Part shown: piece after piece, positions 9,522-18,202 of the stretch
Layout of the letters: each line of letters begins with the position of its first letter
Position numbering within the stretch: position 1 is the stretch's first letter
Origin: Pirellula sp. SH-Sr6A
GTDB taxonomy: Bacteria; Planctomycetota; Planctomycetia; Pirellulales; Pirellulaceae
Direction of reading: 5' to 3'
Assembly: GCF_001610875.1 (NCBI RefSeq)
Contig: NZ_CP011272.1
Location: forward strand, 1,345,988-1,409,987
DNA length: 64,000 nucleotides
Notes under the pieces: model-generated
Seen by the model: the letters and a program-made list of their open reading frames with translations, nothing else
Databases searched by the model: none
What the model was told of the DNA's origin: nothing
Made by a program: the position numbers and the translations under genes

Positions 9522-10568
9522 ATGAGATTCATCACCGTAATCTTGCTTGCGTTATCCATTGCCGCTCCATCTTTCGCAACCGAAGATACTTCGCAAACCA
9601 AGACTGGTGCTGCCATGGTGAAAGCCGCATCGACTCTCGTGGCCGCTTTGTCTCCAGCCGAGAAGGCCAAGATTGTCCTTGCCTATGATGATCCACGCCG
9701 AACGGACTGGCATAACATTCCCAAGCCCGAACGCAAAGGTCTGCCGCTGCGTGACATGTCCAACGAACTCAAAGACCTGACTCAGGAGTTGCTGAAAGTA
9801 AGCCTCAGTGCTTCCGGGTATGAGAAAGCAACTCGTATCATGTCGCTCGAAAACAACCTTTTCGAAGATGAGAAGAAGTTGAAGACAGCTCCATTGCGAG
9901 ATCCTCAACGTTACTTCCTCAGCATTTTCGGAACTCCGTCCTCAAAAGGTACTTGGGGATTCAGTTTCGAAGGCCATCATCTTTCATTGAATTTCGTCGT
10001 AAGTGATGGCGCAGTCGTCAGTGATACGCCTAGCTTTTGGGGAGCGAACCCAACAATCGTGCGCACCTACATCACAGGCGGACCCGAGGTTGGTGTTCGA
10101 ACGCTCAAGGATGAAGAAGAATTGGGCTTTAAGCTTGTCAAATCCCTCGATGAAAAGCAAAAGCAAGTAGCCATCCGGGCTGACAAATCGCCTGCCGAAT
10201 ATCGCGCTGGCGGGAGTCCTCAACCTCCATTAACGCCGCCTGAGGGAATTGCAGCATCAGAACTCAACAAAGAGCAGAGCGAAATCCTTTGGGATCTCAT
10301 TAAGGCCTACAACAGCCATCTGACTGACGATGTGGCAGCGGGCAATATCGAAGAGATACGACAAGCTAATTTTGGGAGAGTTCATTTTGGTTGGTGGGGT
10401 GCGACCGAGCCAGGCATTGGTCACTACTACAGGGTTCAGGGACCAACGTTTGTCTTAGAGTTTGTCAACTATCAAGACGGCGTCGAAGGCACAAAGGCTA
10501 ACCATATTCATTCCGTATGGCGTAGCCTTAAGGGTGATTTTGCGATTCCGATCAAGGGTGGTAATTAG
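9522..10568 (+). CDS. Exported DUF3500 family protein
   Basis: 348 residues from the ATG at 9522, followed by a clean signal peptide (MRFITVILLALSIAAPSFA). Family blocks include VAALSPAEKAKIVLAYDD, WHNIPKPERKGLPLRDM, FGTPSSKGTWGFSFEGHHLSLN and, at the end, GWWGATEPGIGHYYRVQGP plus a final HSVWRSLKGDF. The function of DUF3500 is not known; members are exported and widespread in planctomycetes. The frame is open upstream to 9339, but that part lacks a coding look and the signal peptide fixes the start. Confidence 0.87.
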   Translation: MRFITVILLALSIAAPSFATEDTSQTKTGAAMVKAASTLVAALSPAEKAKIVLAYDDPRRTDWHNIPKPERKGLPLRDMSNELKDLTQELLKVSLSASGYEKATRIMSLENNLFEDEKKLKTAPLRDPQRYFLSIFGTPSSKGTWGFSFEGHHLSLNFVVSDGAVVSDTPSFWGANPTIVRTYITGGPEVGVRTLKDEEELGFKLVKSLDEKQKQVAIRADKSPAEYRAGGSPQPPLTPPEGIAASELNKEQSEILWDLIKAYNSHLTDDVAAGNIEEIRQANFGRVHFGWWGATEPGIGHYYRVQGPTFVLEFVNYQDGVEGTKANHIHSVWRSLKGDFAIPIKGGN

Positions 10569-10722
10569 TCCAAAACATTCAGCATCGGCAGACTGTTTGA
10601 AACTCAGTCTCACTTCCGACTTGCGTCGAATTGATCCAGCCCGATTCCTGCTGTTTCTGTACAATTCGCATAGCCAACGAATGGTTGATCATGGTTCTGT
10701 ATGTGCGGATCAGCAGATCTCG

Positions 10723-13700
10723 TTAAATTTGAGTTCTTTTGGCCTGCTTTTTGGCCAGCAACAGTCTCGTTGTGTACGACGTATCATCATCCGTTAGTTT
10801 CGGAGCGTCAGCGGCAGTCGAGGGTAGCGTCCGAGTTGCCGTAACGTTTCCGAAGTCGCCAGGAAATTGTGAAATCTCCGATGCCGATCGCTCGCTCGGA
10901 GGCATTTCACTGGCAAAATTCCCATAGCCCTGTGCATTCGAAGGAGGATGCAGTTCAGCCTTCGTGCTCGACAATCGCTCGAGAGAACTACGACGCTGAA
11001 GATCGGCTGCCGACAACTCGCCTCGAAAACGAGTTCGCAGCCAATTCCAAGGTGATGTTAAGTCGATCGCAACTCGACGTACAAATACATCCACAAAAAA
11101 TGCGATGGCACACAGTAGCAGCGTGGTTGGCCAAGCTTGATGTTGCGACCGCGTGACGCGTAAATCGCGACGAAAGCTATTGTGATTTAACAATAGGTTC
11201 AGATTATCTTGGTTGAGCCGTGGAAGCAGTTGTCCTGGCGCACCGCCTTCGGGACGCATGCGAGCTACTTGCTCAAGAAGAGGAATGTTTGCGTGTGTGA
11301 CACGATACTCTTGAGAGTAAGGCACACTTACTCCGCTGATGAGCGGAGCATGTCGCTTCGAAGGCACTACATTCAATACGTAGGCACCGGCGTCGGACAC
11401 ATCGATACTTCCGGTGTAGCGACCGGGAGCTTGCTGTTTGAGATCGAATGACTTTACTCTTAGATCGGGTCCAACCGCAGTCCCTTGCATGTCTAGAAAG
11501 TTCGTAAAGCGTCCTTCTCGATCGATCCCATGTACAACGACTTCAATCTTACCGTCGCGAACCTGAGTTGCAAGATGAAACCCTTCATTCTCTTGAGATG
11601 GTCGCATTGTCCAGCGAACCACTTGAGAAAAGAACTGGTCATATTGATTCCATGCTTGCCAATCATTCGCCCACCTCGGCCCAACATCGCTGGTAAATAC
11701 TGCCGTCCGTCCAAGTCCGTACGTCCATGTGGCCAAAATCGTAGCATTCTCTGACTCAGTAGGTTTGGGAGAAACAAGGGGCACTTCCACTAGCGGACTA
11801 TCTTTGAGTTGAGTCAATACAAAGCCCTTAAGTCGCGGAAATCCCTTTTGGGTGAAACCGGTCAAAGCTTCATGCGAACTCATCAGTTGTGGCTGCACGC
11901 CGCCAACCGGCTCGAATACCAAAGGCTTAGTTACCCGTCGTGCTTCTCGCATGAAAATTTTCGGCAAGACGCGGAGGTTCGAAACCGAGTAGAACTGACC
12001 GCCGCCGTTCGACGCAATGTCTTGTAGCAACCTCAGATTCGAATCTTTTCCCAGCGCCACAGTTGTAGTGCTAATGCCCTTCGATGACATCTCTCGCGCT
12101 AGTTGAGAATAGCGATCCCCGGCGGTCATGCCATCTGTCAGGATTATCGCATGCTTTACAGAGGCCAGTGATCCTTCAAGATCGCGATAAGCCCGCAACA
12201 CGGCAGGTTCCATATTGGTACCCCCGCTTGCAGCCAGGCTACGAATCCTCAGTTGCAACGCCCGCCCAATATCTGCCTTTCGACCAAGTGCCGCCATCGT
12301 CGAAAGCCCATCGTCGAATGCATAGAACCCAACATAGTCGAGTGGTCCAAGTGCATCTACTGCTGCCCGCGCGGCGGTCTTGGCGGCGGCCATCTTTTCA
12401 CCTGCCATTGATCCGGACTTGTCAACAACTAGCGCTAAAGCTCCCACTGCAGAAACATTGGAGTTTTTTACTTGGAAATCGACCGGCATCGCTTCTTCAA
12501 GCTTTGTATTGGACCACCCTCCAGCGCCAAACGCCTCTGGTCCACCTATCATCAGCAGACCGGTGCCAAACTGCTGAACACTGGTCACCAACATCTCCAT
12601 TTGTGCATCTGAAAAACTGGCAAAATTGGCATCACCGCCGCCGCTCGTTCTTGAAATACCAGCCAGCACAACGCAATCGTAGCCCTGCAATTCGATTAAA
12701 CTAGTGAACAGTTGGCTTGAGTCTCGCAGTTCGACCTCGATTTCTTCCCTACGGAGAGCGTCCACCAGCGGCTGATACTCCCCGACGCGGTCTACATTTT
12801 CGATCAAAAGAACTCGACCTTTGCCGCGAGCGTACGTAAAGGCCGTTACTCGATTGTTCTTCGAATTTCCATCTGCTTCAGATGAGTCGGGAATGAATTC
12901 TGCTTCGTAGGTGTAACCGCCGGCCACATCAATCCTGTGTGGGATTGGGAACACATTGATCTCCTGATCTAATGTAACAGGAATATCAACAATCAATTCA
13001 CTCTGAGTTCCCAGTCGACGGGTAACTCGTAACTCACCACTGACACGCTCAGAAGCTAAACCGGGTGCGTTGTATCGATGCAGGACCACGCGACCTTCGA
13101 CTGGCTGGCCCTGGCGAACAGAACCCGGAATATCAATCTTTTCAACCAGAACCTCACTTTCCCCAGCGCGTTCGATTGGTATAACATCGATCCCTATCCC
13201 AGATTCAGTAATAGACTTCGCAGCAGAAGCTAAACTGCCTTCTGTTTCATTCCCATCGGATAGGACTATGAATCTACATGCGCTATCTTCTGGGCAACAA
13301 GCCTTTGCTAGTTTCAATGCAGCCTCGAGGTCTGTCGCGTCGGTGGGACCTAGATGGCTTTCCAAGTATGCAGACTTCGGTAGAGGATCTTGCATGGCTG
13401 GCCGCTCGACGACCGCTTCTCGAGCGAATGCAATGATCCCCACTCGATCCTCGCTGTGCATCAGATTTTGTTGAAATCGCGAGGCATTGCCGGATGCAAA
13501 TCGAAGCATATTCTGCTTGTCCTGCACCGAAATACTGTCGCTATGATCTAGTAGATAAAAGACGCTCAGGCGATCACTAATTGAGATCCATTCGATTCCA
13601 GCAATGGCACAAACAAGCAGCATCAATACAATTGAGCGAACCAAAAGTGCAGTGATATGACGCCATCGACCGAGGCCAGCGAGGCTTCGCTTGGATGCCA

Positions 13701-13773
13701 ACCACAAAACCGGTAGCAACGCCAGTAGGATAAGAAAGGTTGGGAATTCAAAGCCAATCTGCAAAGATTTCAT
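10723..13773 (-). CDS. Large membrane protein with two VWA-like domains and a glutamine-amidotransferase-like fold
   Basis: 1016 residues. Two membrane helices lie at about 10-25 and 38-60. A first VWA-like domain follows (MIDAS-type FYLLDHSDSISV near 75, FIVLSDGNETEGS near 170). Next comes a beta-sandwich stretch, then a class I amidotransferase-like segment (RVLLIENVDRVGEYQPLVDAL, about 315). A second complete VWA domain starts near 445 (LALVVDKSGSMAGEK; later AIILTDGMTAGD). A C-terminal helix (LLCAIAFFVDVFVRR) lies near 893, then a ~120-residue cytoplasmic tail. It resembles the BatA/YfbK-like proteins that planctomycetes encode beside MoxR ATPases, but no MoxR gene is seen here. No ligand can be inferred. 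Confidence 0.88.
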   Translation of the reverse strand: MKSLQIGFEFPTFLILLALLPVLWLASKRSLAGLGRWRHITALLVRSIVLMLLVCAIAGIEWISISDRLSVFYLLDHSDSISVQDKQNMLRFASGNASRFQQNLMHSEDRVGIIAFAREAVVERPAMQDPLPKSAYLESHLGPTDATDLEAALKLAKACCPEDSACRFIVLSDGNETEGSLASAAKSITESGIGIDVIPIERAGESEVLVEKIDIPGSVRQGQPVEGRVVLHRYNAPGLASERVSGELRVTRRLGTQSELIVDIPVTLDQEINVFPIPHRIDVAGGYTYEAEFIPDSSEADGNSKNNRVTAFTYARGKGRVLLIENVDRVGEYQPLVDALRREEIEVELRDSSQLFTSLIELQGYDCVVLAGISRTSGGGDANFASFSDAQMEMLVTSVQQFGTGLLMIGGPEAFGAGGWSNTKLEEAMPVDFQVKNSNVSAVGALALVVDKSGSMAGEKMAAAKTAARAAVDALGPLDYVGFYAFDDGLSTMAALGRKADIGRALQLRIRSLAASGGTNMEPAVLRAYRDLEGSLASVKHAIILTDGMTAGDRYSQLAREMSSKGISTTTVALGKDSNLRLLQDIASNGGGQFYSVSNLRVLPKIFMREARRVTKPLVFEPVGGVQPQLMSSHEALTGFTQKGFPRLKGFVLTQLKDSPLVEVPLVSPKPTESENATILATWTYGLGRTAVFTSDVGPRWANDWQAWNQYDQFFSQVVRWTMRPSQENEGFHLATQVRDGKIEVVVHGIDREGRFTNFLDMQGTAVGPDLRVKSFDLKQQAPGRYTGSIDVSDAGAYVLNVVPSKRHAPLISGVSVPYSQEYRVTHANIPLLEQVARMRPEGGAPGQLLPRLNQDNLNLLLNHNSFRRDLRVTRSQHQAWPTTLLLCAIAFFVDVFVRRVAIDLTSPWNWLRTRFRGELSAADLQRRSSLERLSSTKAELHPPSNAQGYGNFASEMPPSERSASEISQFPGDFGNVTATRTLPSTAADAPKLTDDDTSYTTRLLLAKKQAKRTQI

Positions 13774-13872
13774 ATCACACCTTGTCCCGATCTTCGACCC
13801 ATCTGCATGAATTGAAACGCACTATATTGGCAGCCTCCACACAAATTGGTCTAGCCGACCACGGCAGTAGCT

Positions 13873-14913
13873 TCATTTCTCCGACAACGGAACATCGCGA
13901 TACTTCTTGTGACATGAGGCGCAAGATTTCGCAACCAACGCGAACGCTTGGCGCACGGAATCCGGAGGCAATTGAGTTGACTGCTTTTCCCAATCCGTGA
14001 GCGATTCCTCTAATTGTTTCGCTTCAATTTCACTGCTTCGAAGCGCATCTTCAAATCCTTCCCGTTCATTTGCGAAGTCAAGAACGCGAATCAACTCCGC
14101 ATAGCTCTCTCGAAGTAGGAGCGCTTCGTGTGAGGCGTCAAGGCCTAAGTTTGCCACTGCGCTTCTATCCCAGTTGAGTTGCTCAAGTTTCTTAAGTTTA
14201 GCAAAACGATTCTCAATTTCGACCATCGCTTCCGCAATATGCGATACATCCACTGTTTCCTCGAACTCGATCGCAAGCCTATCGAGTTCCGCATTTTCGA
14301 ATCTGATTGCCTCTCGTGCAGAAGCATAAAGTCCTCGATAGTTCTCGCCGGTACCTGCATGCGTTAGGAACGCCTCTCCGCTGCCGGTAGCAATTAGTCC
14401 AGCTCCGATACATGCTACAGCCGCCGCTGTTGGACTACGATGCTTTCCGTGGTGGCAGTGTACGTAAATAGGGCCGGGCAGATCGCGCACTGCCTTCGCC
14501 AGTTCCTTTCCCCTCGAATTCGAGATGCCATCGTAACCATGTGGCATATGTACGTATCGAAGTCCATGTGCTCGCGCTAACGAAACATCTGGTTTGGCAC
14601 CATCCACGCTGATGATCGTCTTGATGCCCAATCCAGCCAACTCCCTGAAAGCTGCGTCTCCTTCGGGCAACCCACCTGAGATTACTTTTGGATGAATGCG
14701 CCAAGCATTCGGCAAGAGCGACGTCGTTATTCGTTCCGTTTTGAACTGGTTAGCAGAATCTGCTTCAGACGCCATTCCATCGGCAGTAGTGCTTTTCACT
14801 TCCGGCTGAGCCATGGTTTGACCCGCCGCTGGCTCGGTAGGATTCCGCTCAGCACATCCATGCAAAACGAACATCACGATCACAATAAGCACCTTAGTCC
14901 GACTTCTACACAT
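13873..14913 (-). CDS. Lipoprotein with cysteine-phosphatase domain and C-terminal cytochrome c'-like haem motif
   Basis: 346 residues. A lipobox (VLHGC, Cys20) predicts a membrane-anchored lipoprotein. Residues ~70-200 are a dual-specificity/tyrosine phosphatase-like domain with the full HCX5R signature VHCHHGKHRS (Cys153, Arg159). Residues ~200-346 are helical and end with CASCHKKYRD (Cys331-His335). CXXCH followed by Tyr-Arg at the C-terminus is the layout of cytochrome c' and related four-helix haem proteins. The fusion suggests an exported phosphatase with a redox or gas-sensing haem module; this is inference. It lies 99 bp upstream of the VWA gene on the same strand. Confidence 0.85.
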   Translation of the reverse strand: MCRSRTKVLIVIVMFVLHGCAERNPTEPAAGQTMAQPEVKSTTADGMASEADSANQFKTERITTSLLPNAWRIHPKVISGGLPEGDAAFRELAGLGIKTIISVDGAKPDVSLARAHGLRYVHMPHGYDGISNSRGKELAKAVRDLPGPIYVHCHHGKHRSPTAAAVACIGAGLIATGSGEAFLTHAGTGENYRGLYASAREAIRFENAELDRLAIEFEETVDVSHIAEAMVEIENRFAKLKKLEQLNWDRSAVANLGLDASHEALLLRESYAELIRVLDFANEREGFEDALRSSEIEAKQLEESLTDWEKQSTQLPPDSVRQAFALVAKSCASCHKKYRDVPLSEK

Positions 14914-15101
14914 GGAACTTTCCTCAAAGATTACCCGATCGCTGAATCCAGAAATTCTATCTTAACCGATAAAAACAGTCTAAAGGACGAAATAGGCGTA
15001 GTCGATACTGACAAAACACCGAGAAGCCGGTTTGGTCTTTCGTCCAATAAGAACTCTCCGCACGAACTCATTGGCCCACAATTTTGAAGGAGATACTTCT
15101 G

Positions 15102-16526
15102 TTGGTTTCTAAAAACCACATATCGTACCTCCGATTGATGGCGGCGTGCATAGTGCTGGCGATGCGAGGAATTGCGTCTGCGCAAGACCCGACATCGCTT
15201 GCAATCGAGGAAACGGGCTCGAGCTACGCAAGTTATGCTGCGTCGACTTTCGATGGCCAGTCCGAACTATCGACCAAAGAGAAAACGAGTGAAAAGCAGC
15301 CTGATGTCGAAAAAGAGATTGAGAAACTGAAGAAACAGGTTGCGGAATTAAGTAAAGCAGAGAAAGATCGCAAAGACAAAGCGGCGAAACTCCCAACCAC
15401 CAAGATCACGACTCAATTGCAACCCGACTTCTATTGGTTCAGCCAGGATGCAGATAATCGCGCTACGGTCGGAGACATCCAAGATGGCTCAGCGTTTCGA
15501 CGCGCCAGAATTGGAGTGACCGGCGACTATGGCCCTGCACAATATCGAGTAGAGTTTGATTGGGCTCTGGCAAACAGACCCAACTTTTTGGATGTTTGGG
15601 TAGGGATGACTGACGTCGAGGGAATCGACTCAATTCGTGTTGGCCACTTTTTTGAACCGTTTAGTCTCGAACGTGTTACGCCCAACCGCTTTACTGTCTT
15701 TCTTGAACGTTCTCTAATTGATTCCGCTTTCGCCCCAGCCCGAAATCTAGGCGCTATGGCCCAGAACGAAATGTCGGACGAAATGGGAACTTGGGCCATC
15801 GGTGGGTTTAGAACAAATAGCGACGGATTCGGTGATGACGTCGGAGATTTTGGCGAGTATGCAGTAACAGGTCGAGCAACGCGTCTTCTACGGTACGACG
15901 ACTCTTGCGATTCACTCAGCATGTTGCATTTTGGTGGCTCATACAGCTTTCGCGATGCCGATAATCGAGTCTCACGATTTCGATCGCAACCCGAGGCAAG
16001 AGTAGGAGCAGTATTAGTCAATAACGTGCCAAACTTTGTAGACACGGGTAATATTGCGACTGAGAACTTTCAACTATTTGGACTAGAGTCTGCCTGGGTT
16101 GAAGGACCACTCTCAATGCAAGCCGAGTACATGTGGGCTCCTGTCAATGTCATCAATGGGCCAACTGCACTGATGCAAGGTTGCTACGGTCAAGTGTCTT
16201 ATTTCTTGACTGGTGAACATCGACCTTTCAAAAAGAGCAATGCGGTGTTCGATCGCGTCATTCCGAAAAGAAACTTCGTGCCGAGCGGTAAAGGCAGGAT
16301 CGCGGAAGGTCCTGGTGCATGGGAAGTCGCAGCTCGACTATCCCACTTGGATCTCAACGACGGGAATGTTGTAGGTGGTCGGATCACTGACTTAACAGTG
16401 GGAACGACTTGGTACATGAACCCGTTTCTACATGTAACCACCAACTATGTGCATGCTTTTCTTGATCGCAACGCAGCGAAAAGCAACGCCGATATTTTTG
16501 GTTTCCGAGTAAACTTTGATTTCTAG
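15102..16526 (+). CDS. Outer-membrane porin, phosphate-selective O/P type
   Basis: I start at TTG 15102 because AAGGAG at 15087-15092 sits nine bases upstream; a TTG at 15084 would place the ribosome site inside the gene. A signal peptide ends near ASA/QDP. A short coiled coil follows (EKEIEKLKKQVAELSKAEKD), as in other planctomycete porins. Then comes a long beta-barrel region of the Porin_O_P family (FRRARIGVTGDYGPAQYRVEFDWA, VGHFFEPFSLERVT) ending in Phe (FRVNFDF), the usual outer-membrane protein terminus. It probably passes anions through the outer membrane. No phosphate transport genes are adjacent. Confidence 0.85.
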   Translation: MVSKNHISYLRLMAACIVLAMRGIASAQDPTSLAIEETGSSYASYAASTFDGQSELSTKEKTSEKQPDVEKEIEKLKKQVAELSKAEKDRKDKAAKLPTTKITTQLQPDFYWFSQDADNRATVGDIQDGSAFRRARIGVTGDYGPAQYRVEFDWALANRPNFLDVWVGMTDVEGIDSIRVGHFFEPFSLERVTPNRFTVFLERSLIDSAFAPARNLGAMAQNEMSDEMGTWAIGGFRTNSDGFGDDVGDFGEYAVTGRATRLLRYDDSCDSLSMLHFGGSYSFRDADNRVSRFRSQPEARVGAVLVNNVPNFVDTGNIATENFQLFGLESAWVEGPLSMQAEYMWAPVNVINGPTALMQGCYGQVSYFLTGEHRPFKKSNAVFDRVIPKRNFVPSGKGRIAEGPGAWEVAARLSHLDLNDGNVVGGRITDLTVGTTWYMNPFLHVTTNYVHAFLDRNAAKSNADIFGFRVNFDF

Positions 16527-16608
16527 CTGATCACTCGCTGGTAACTAAAGAGTAATTGACCGCTAAGTTTACGCTCGTCAAAACTCACAGGGAGCAAGGA
16601 GGAGAAGA

Positions 16609-16722
16609 ATGCACGAATCTTTCAATAATTTGCACCCTTCAAATCTCTTGGCTCAGACCGTTCCGCATCGAGATTTGCCACTTCCGCTGCCACTCGATGA
16701 AGTAACTTTGAAATCGTTGTAA
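16609..16722 (+). CDS. Possible 37-residue small protein
   Basis: An ATG at 16609 follows an excellent ribosome site (AAGGAGGAGAAGA, 16596-16608). The frame reads MHESFNNLHPSNLLAQTV to a TAA at 16720. No family, no signal peptide and no hydrophobic segment are visible. It lies in the 289-bp space between the porin and the 3' end of nrdB (opposite strand). The Shine-Dalgarno match is the only support. Confidence 0.4.
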   Translation: MHESFNNLHPSNLLAQTVPHRDLPLPLPLDEVTLKSL

Positions 16723-16815
16723 ATTCGACTTTTCTTACTTCATATCATATTCGTAAACTCGACGGCTTCGATCCCACTTCAGCAGTTCGGGCAGGGTTCG
16801 ATCATTCACGAAGCA

Positions 16816-17889
16816 CTAGTCCCAGTTCAGACTTCCAGCCGACTGATATTCTGTGACGCGAGTCTCGAAGAAGTTCTTCTCTTTGGCGAGGTCCATTGTC
16901 TCACTCATCCATGGGAACGGATTGCTCGATCCGTACTGCATCGGTAAGCCGATTCGCTCAAGTCTTCGGTCGGCAACGTACTGGACGTAGTCGCGAAATA
17001 AATCCGCGTTAAGCCCCAGAATGCCGTTTGGCAAGCAGTCGGCAGCATACTGAAGTTCAAGTTCAACTGCTTGCTTAACTCGGGCGATCATCTGCTGCTG
17101 GAAATCATGCGTCCACAGATGCGGGTTCTCGCTCTTGATGCCATTGATCAGATCAATCCCGAAGTTGAGGTGCGTAGTTTCATCGCGAAGAATGTATTGA
17201 AACTGCTCGCCGATTCCGGTCATCAGATTCCGTCGATGAAACGAGAGCATCATCACGAAACCGGTGTAGAAAAAGACGCCTTCCATGATGATGTAGTAAC
17301 CGATCAGGTTCTTGAGTAGCGATTGAGCACCTTCGTCGCTGGCGGTACTAAAGTTAGGGTCGAGTACTTCAGCCGTCAGTTCCGTTTCGAAGGCATCTTT
17401 GGCAGCGATCGAAGGAACCTCGTGATACATGTTGAAGACCTCACCTTCGTCGAGGCCAAGGCTGTCAACGACGTACAAGAATGTATGCGAGTGTACCGCC
17501 TCTTCAAATGCTTGACGCAACAGATACTGGCGGCATTCCGCGTTGGTAATATGTTTGAAAATGGCCAGTACCAGGTTGTTGCCAACCAGACTCTCCGCCG
17601 TAGAAAAGAACCCCAGGTTGCGCATGATGACGTGGCGTTCCGCGTCGCTCAGCCGATTACTGCGCCAAATCTCGATGTCTTTGGTCATGGGAACTTCGGT
17701 CGGCATCCAGTGATTAGCGCATCCGTTCTGGTAATGTTCCCAGGCCCAGTGGTACTTGAGCGGCATGAGTTGATTGACATCGACCTGTCCGCAGTTGATC
17801 AATCGCTTCTCGGACGCATTGAATCTTTCGACAGCAGGAGTAGATTGAGATGCCACGTTTTGATTGGTGCTATTCGTAATTATAGACAT
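16816..17889 (-). CDS. nrdB: Class I ribonucleotide reductase small subunit, class Ic-like (Phe at radical Tyr site)
   Basis: 357 residues from the ATG at 17889 (AAGGAC upstream; the frame extends to 17988 but that part is the intergenic leader). Ferritin-like metal ligands are visible: Glu in [10 protein letters not shown], Glu and His in [12 protein letters not shown], Glu in IIMEGVFFY, Glu and His in [11 protein letters not shown]. The residue four after the His, normally the radical Tyr, is Phe, and a Tyr follows two further on. With Glu rather than Asp as first ligand, this is the pattern of the Chlamydia trachomatis R2 that uses a Mn/Fe cofactor. It makes deoxyribonucleotides with NrdA without B12. 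It is the last gene of the riboswitch operon. Confidence 0.95.
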   Translation of the reverse strand: MSIITNSTNQNVASQSTPAVERFNASEKRLINCGQVDVNQLMPLKYHWAWEHYQNGCANHWMPTEVPMTKDIEIWRSNRLSDAERHVIMRNLGFFSTAESLVGNNLVLAIFKHITNAECRQYLLRQAFEEAVHSHTFLYVVDSLGLDEGEVFNMYHEVPSIAAKDAFETELTAEVLDPNFSTASDEGAQSLLKNLIGYYIIMEGVFFYTGFVMMLSFHRRNLMTGIGEQFQYILRDETTHLNFGIDLINGIKSENPHLWTHDFQQQMIARVKQAVELELQYAADCLPNGILGLNADLFRDYVQYVADRRLERIGLPMQYGSSNPFPWMSETMDLAKEKNFFETRVTEYQSAGSLNWD

Positions 17890-17893
17890 ATGG

Positions 17894-18190
17894 TTAAGTC
17901 CTTGGGTCTGTTGGAATTGGAATGGTTGAACGTTGACTAAGCCAAGCAGCCAGCTCAAGACGGTTCGCAAAATCGCGTGGACCGTCAAGAACTTCGTTGT
18001 CGGCTGAAAAATGGATGATTTGGAATGGTCCGTTTTGATCGGGAAGATCGAATCCCCCCAGATCAGTCAAATAGAAGAAGTCTCCGCGAGGTTCATCTCG
18101 TACGAACGCCCGAGACACTCCGGGCCGATGGACGACTCGGAAGCCTCGTGCAACCCAGTTGTAGTAAAAGCCGCGGGAGTAAAAATGCAT
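17894..18190 (-). CDS. Hypothetical 98-residue protein between nrdA and nrdB
   Basis: It begins 12 bp after nrdA and ends 4 bp before the nrdB start, so it fits tightly into the operon. The sequence is aromatic-rich at its N-terminus ([19 protein letters not shown]) with a middle block [20 protein letters not shown] and no Cys pairs, so it is not a glutaredoxin/NrdH. I recognise no family. Position suggests a reductase accessory or an unrelated rider. Codon use is like its neighbours. Confidence 0.65.
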   Translation of the reverse strand: MHFYSRGFYYNWVARGFRVVHRPGVSRAFVRDEPRGDFFYLTDLGGFDLPDQNGPFQIIHFSADNEVLDGPRDFANRLELAAWLSQRSTIPIPTDPRT

Positions 18191-18202
18191 ACTTCACGCC
18201 GC

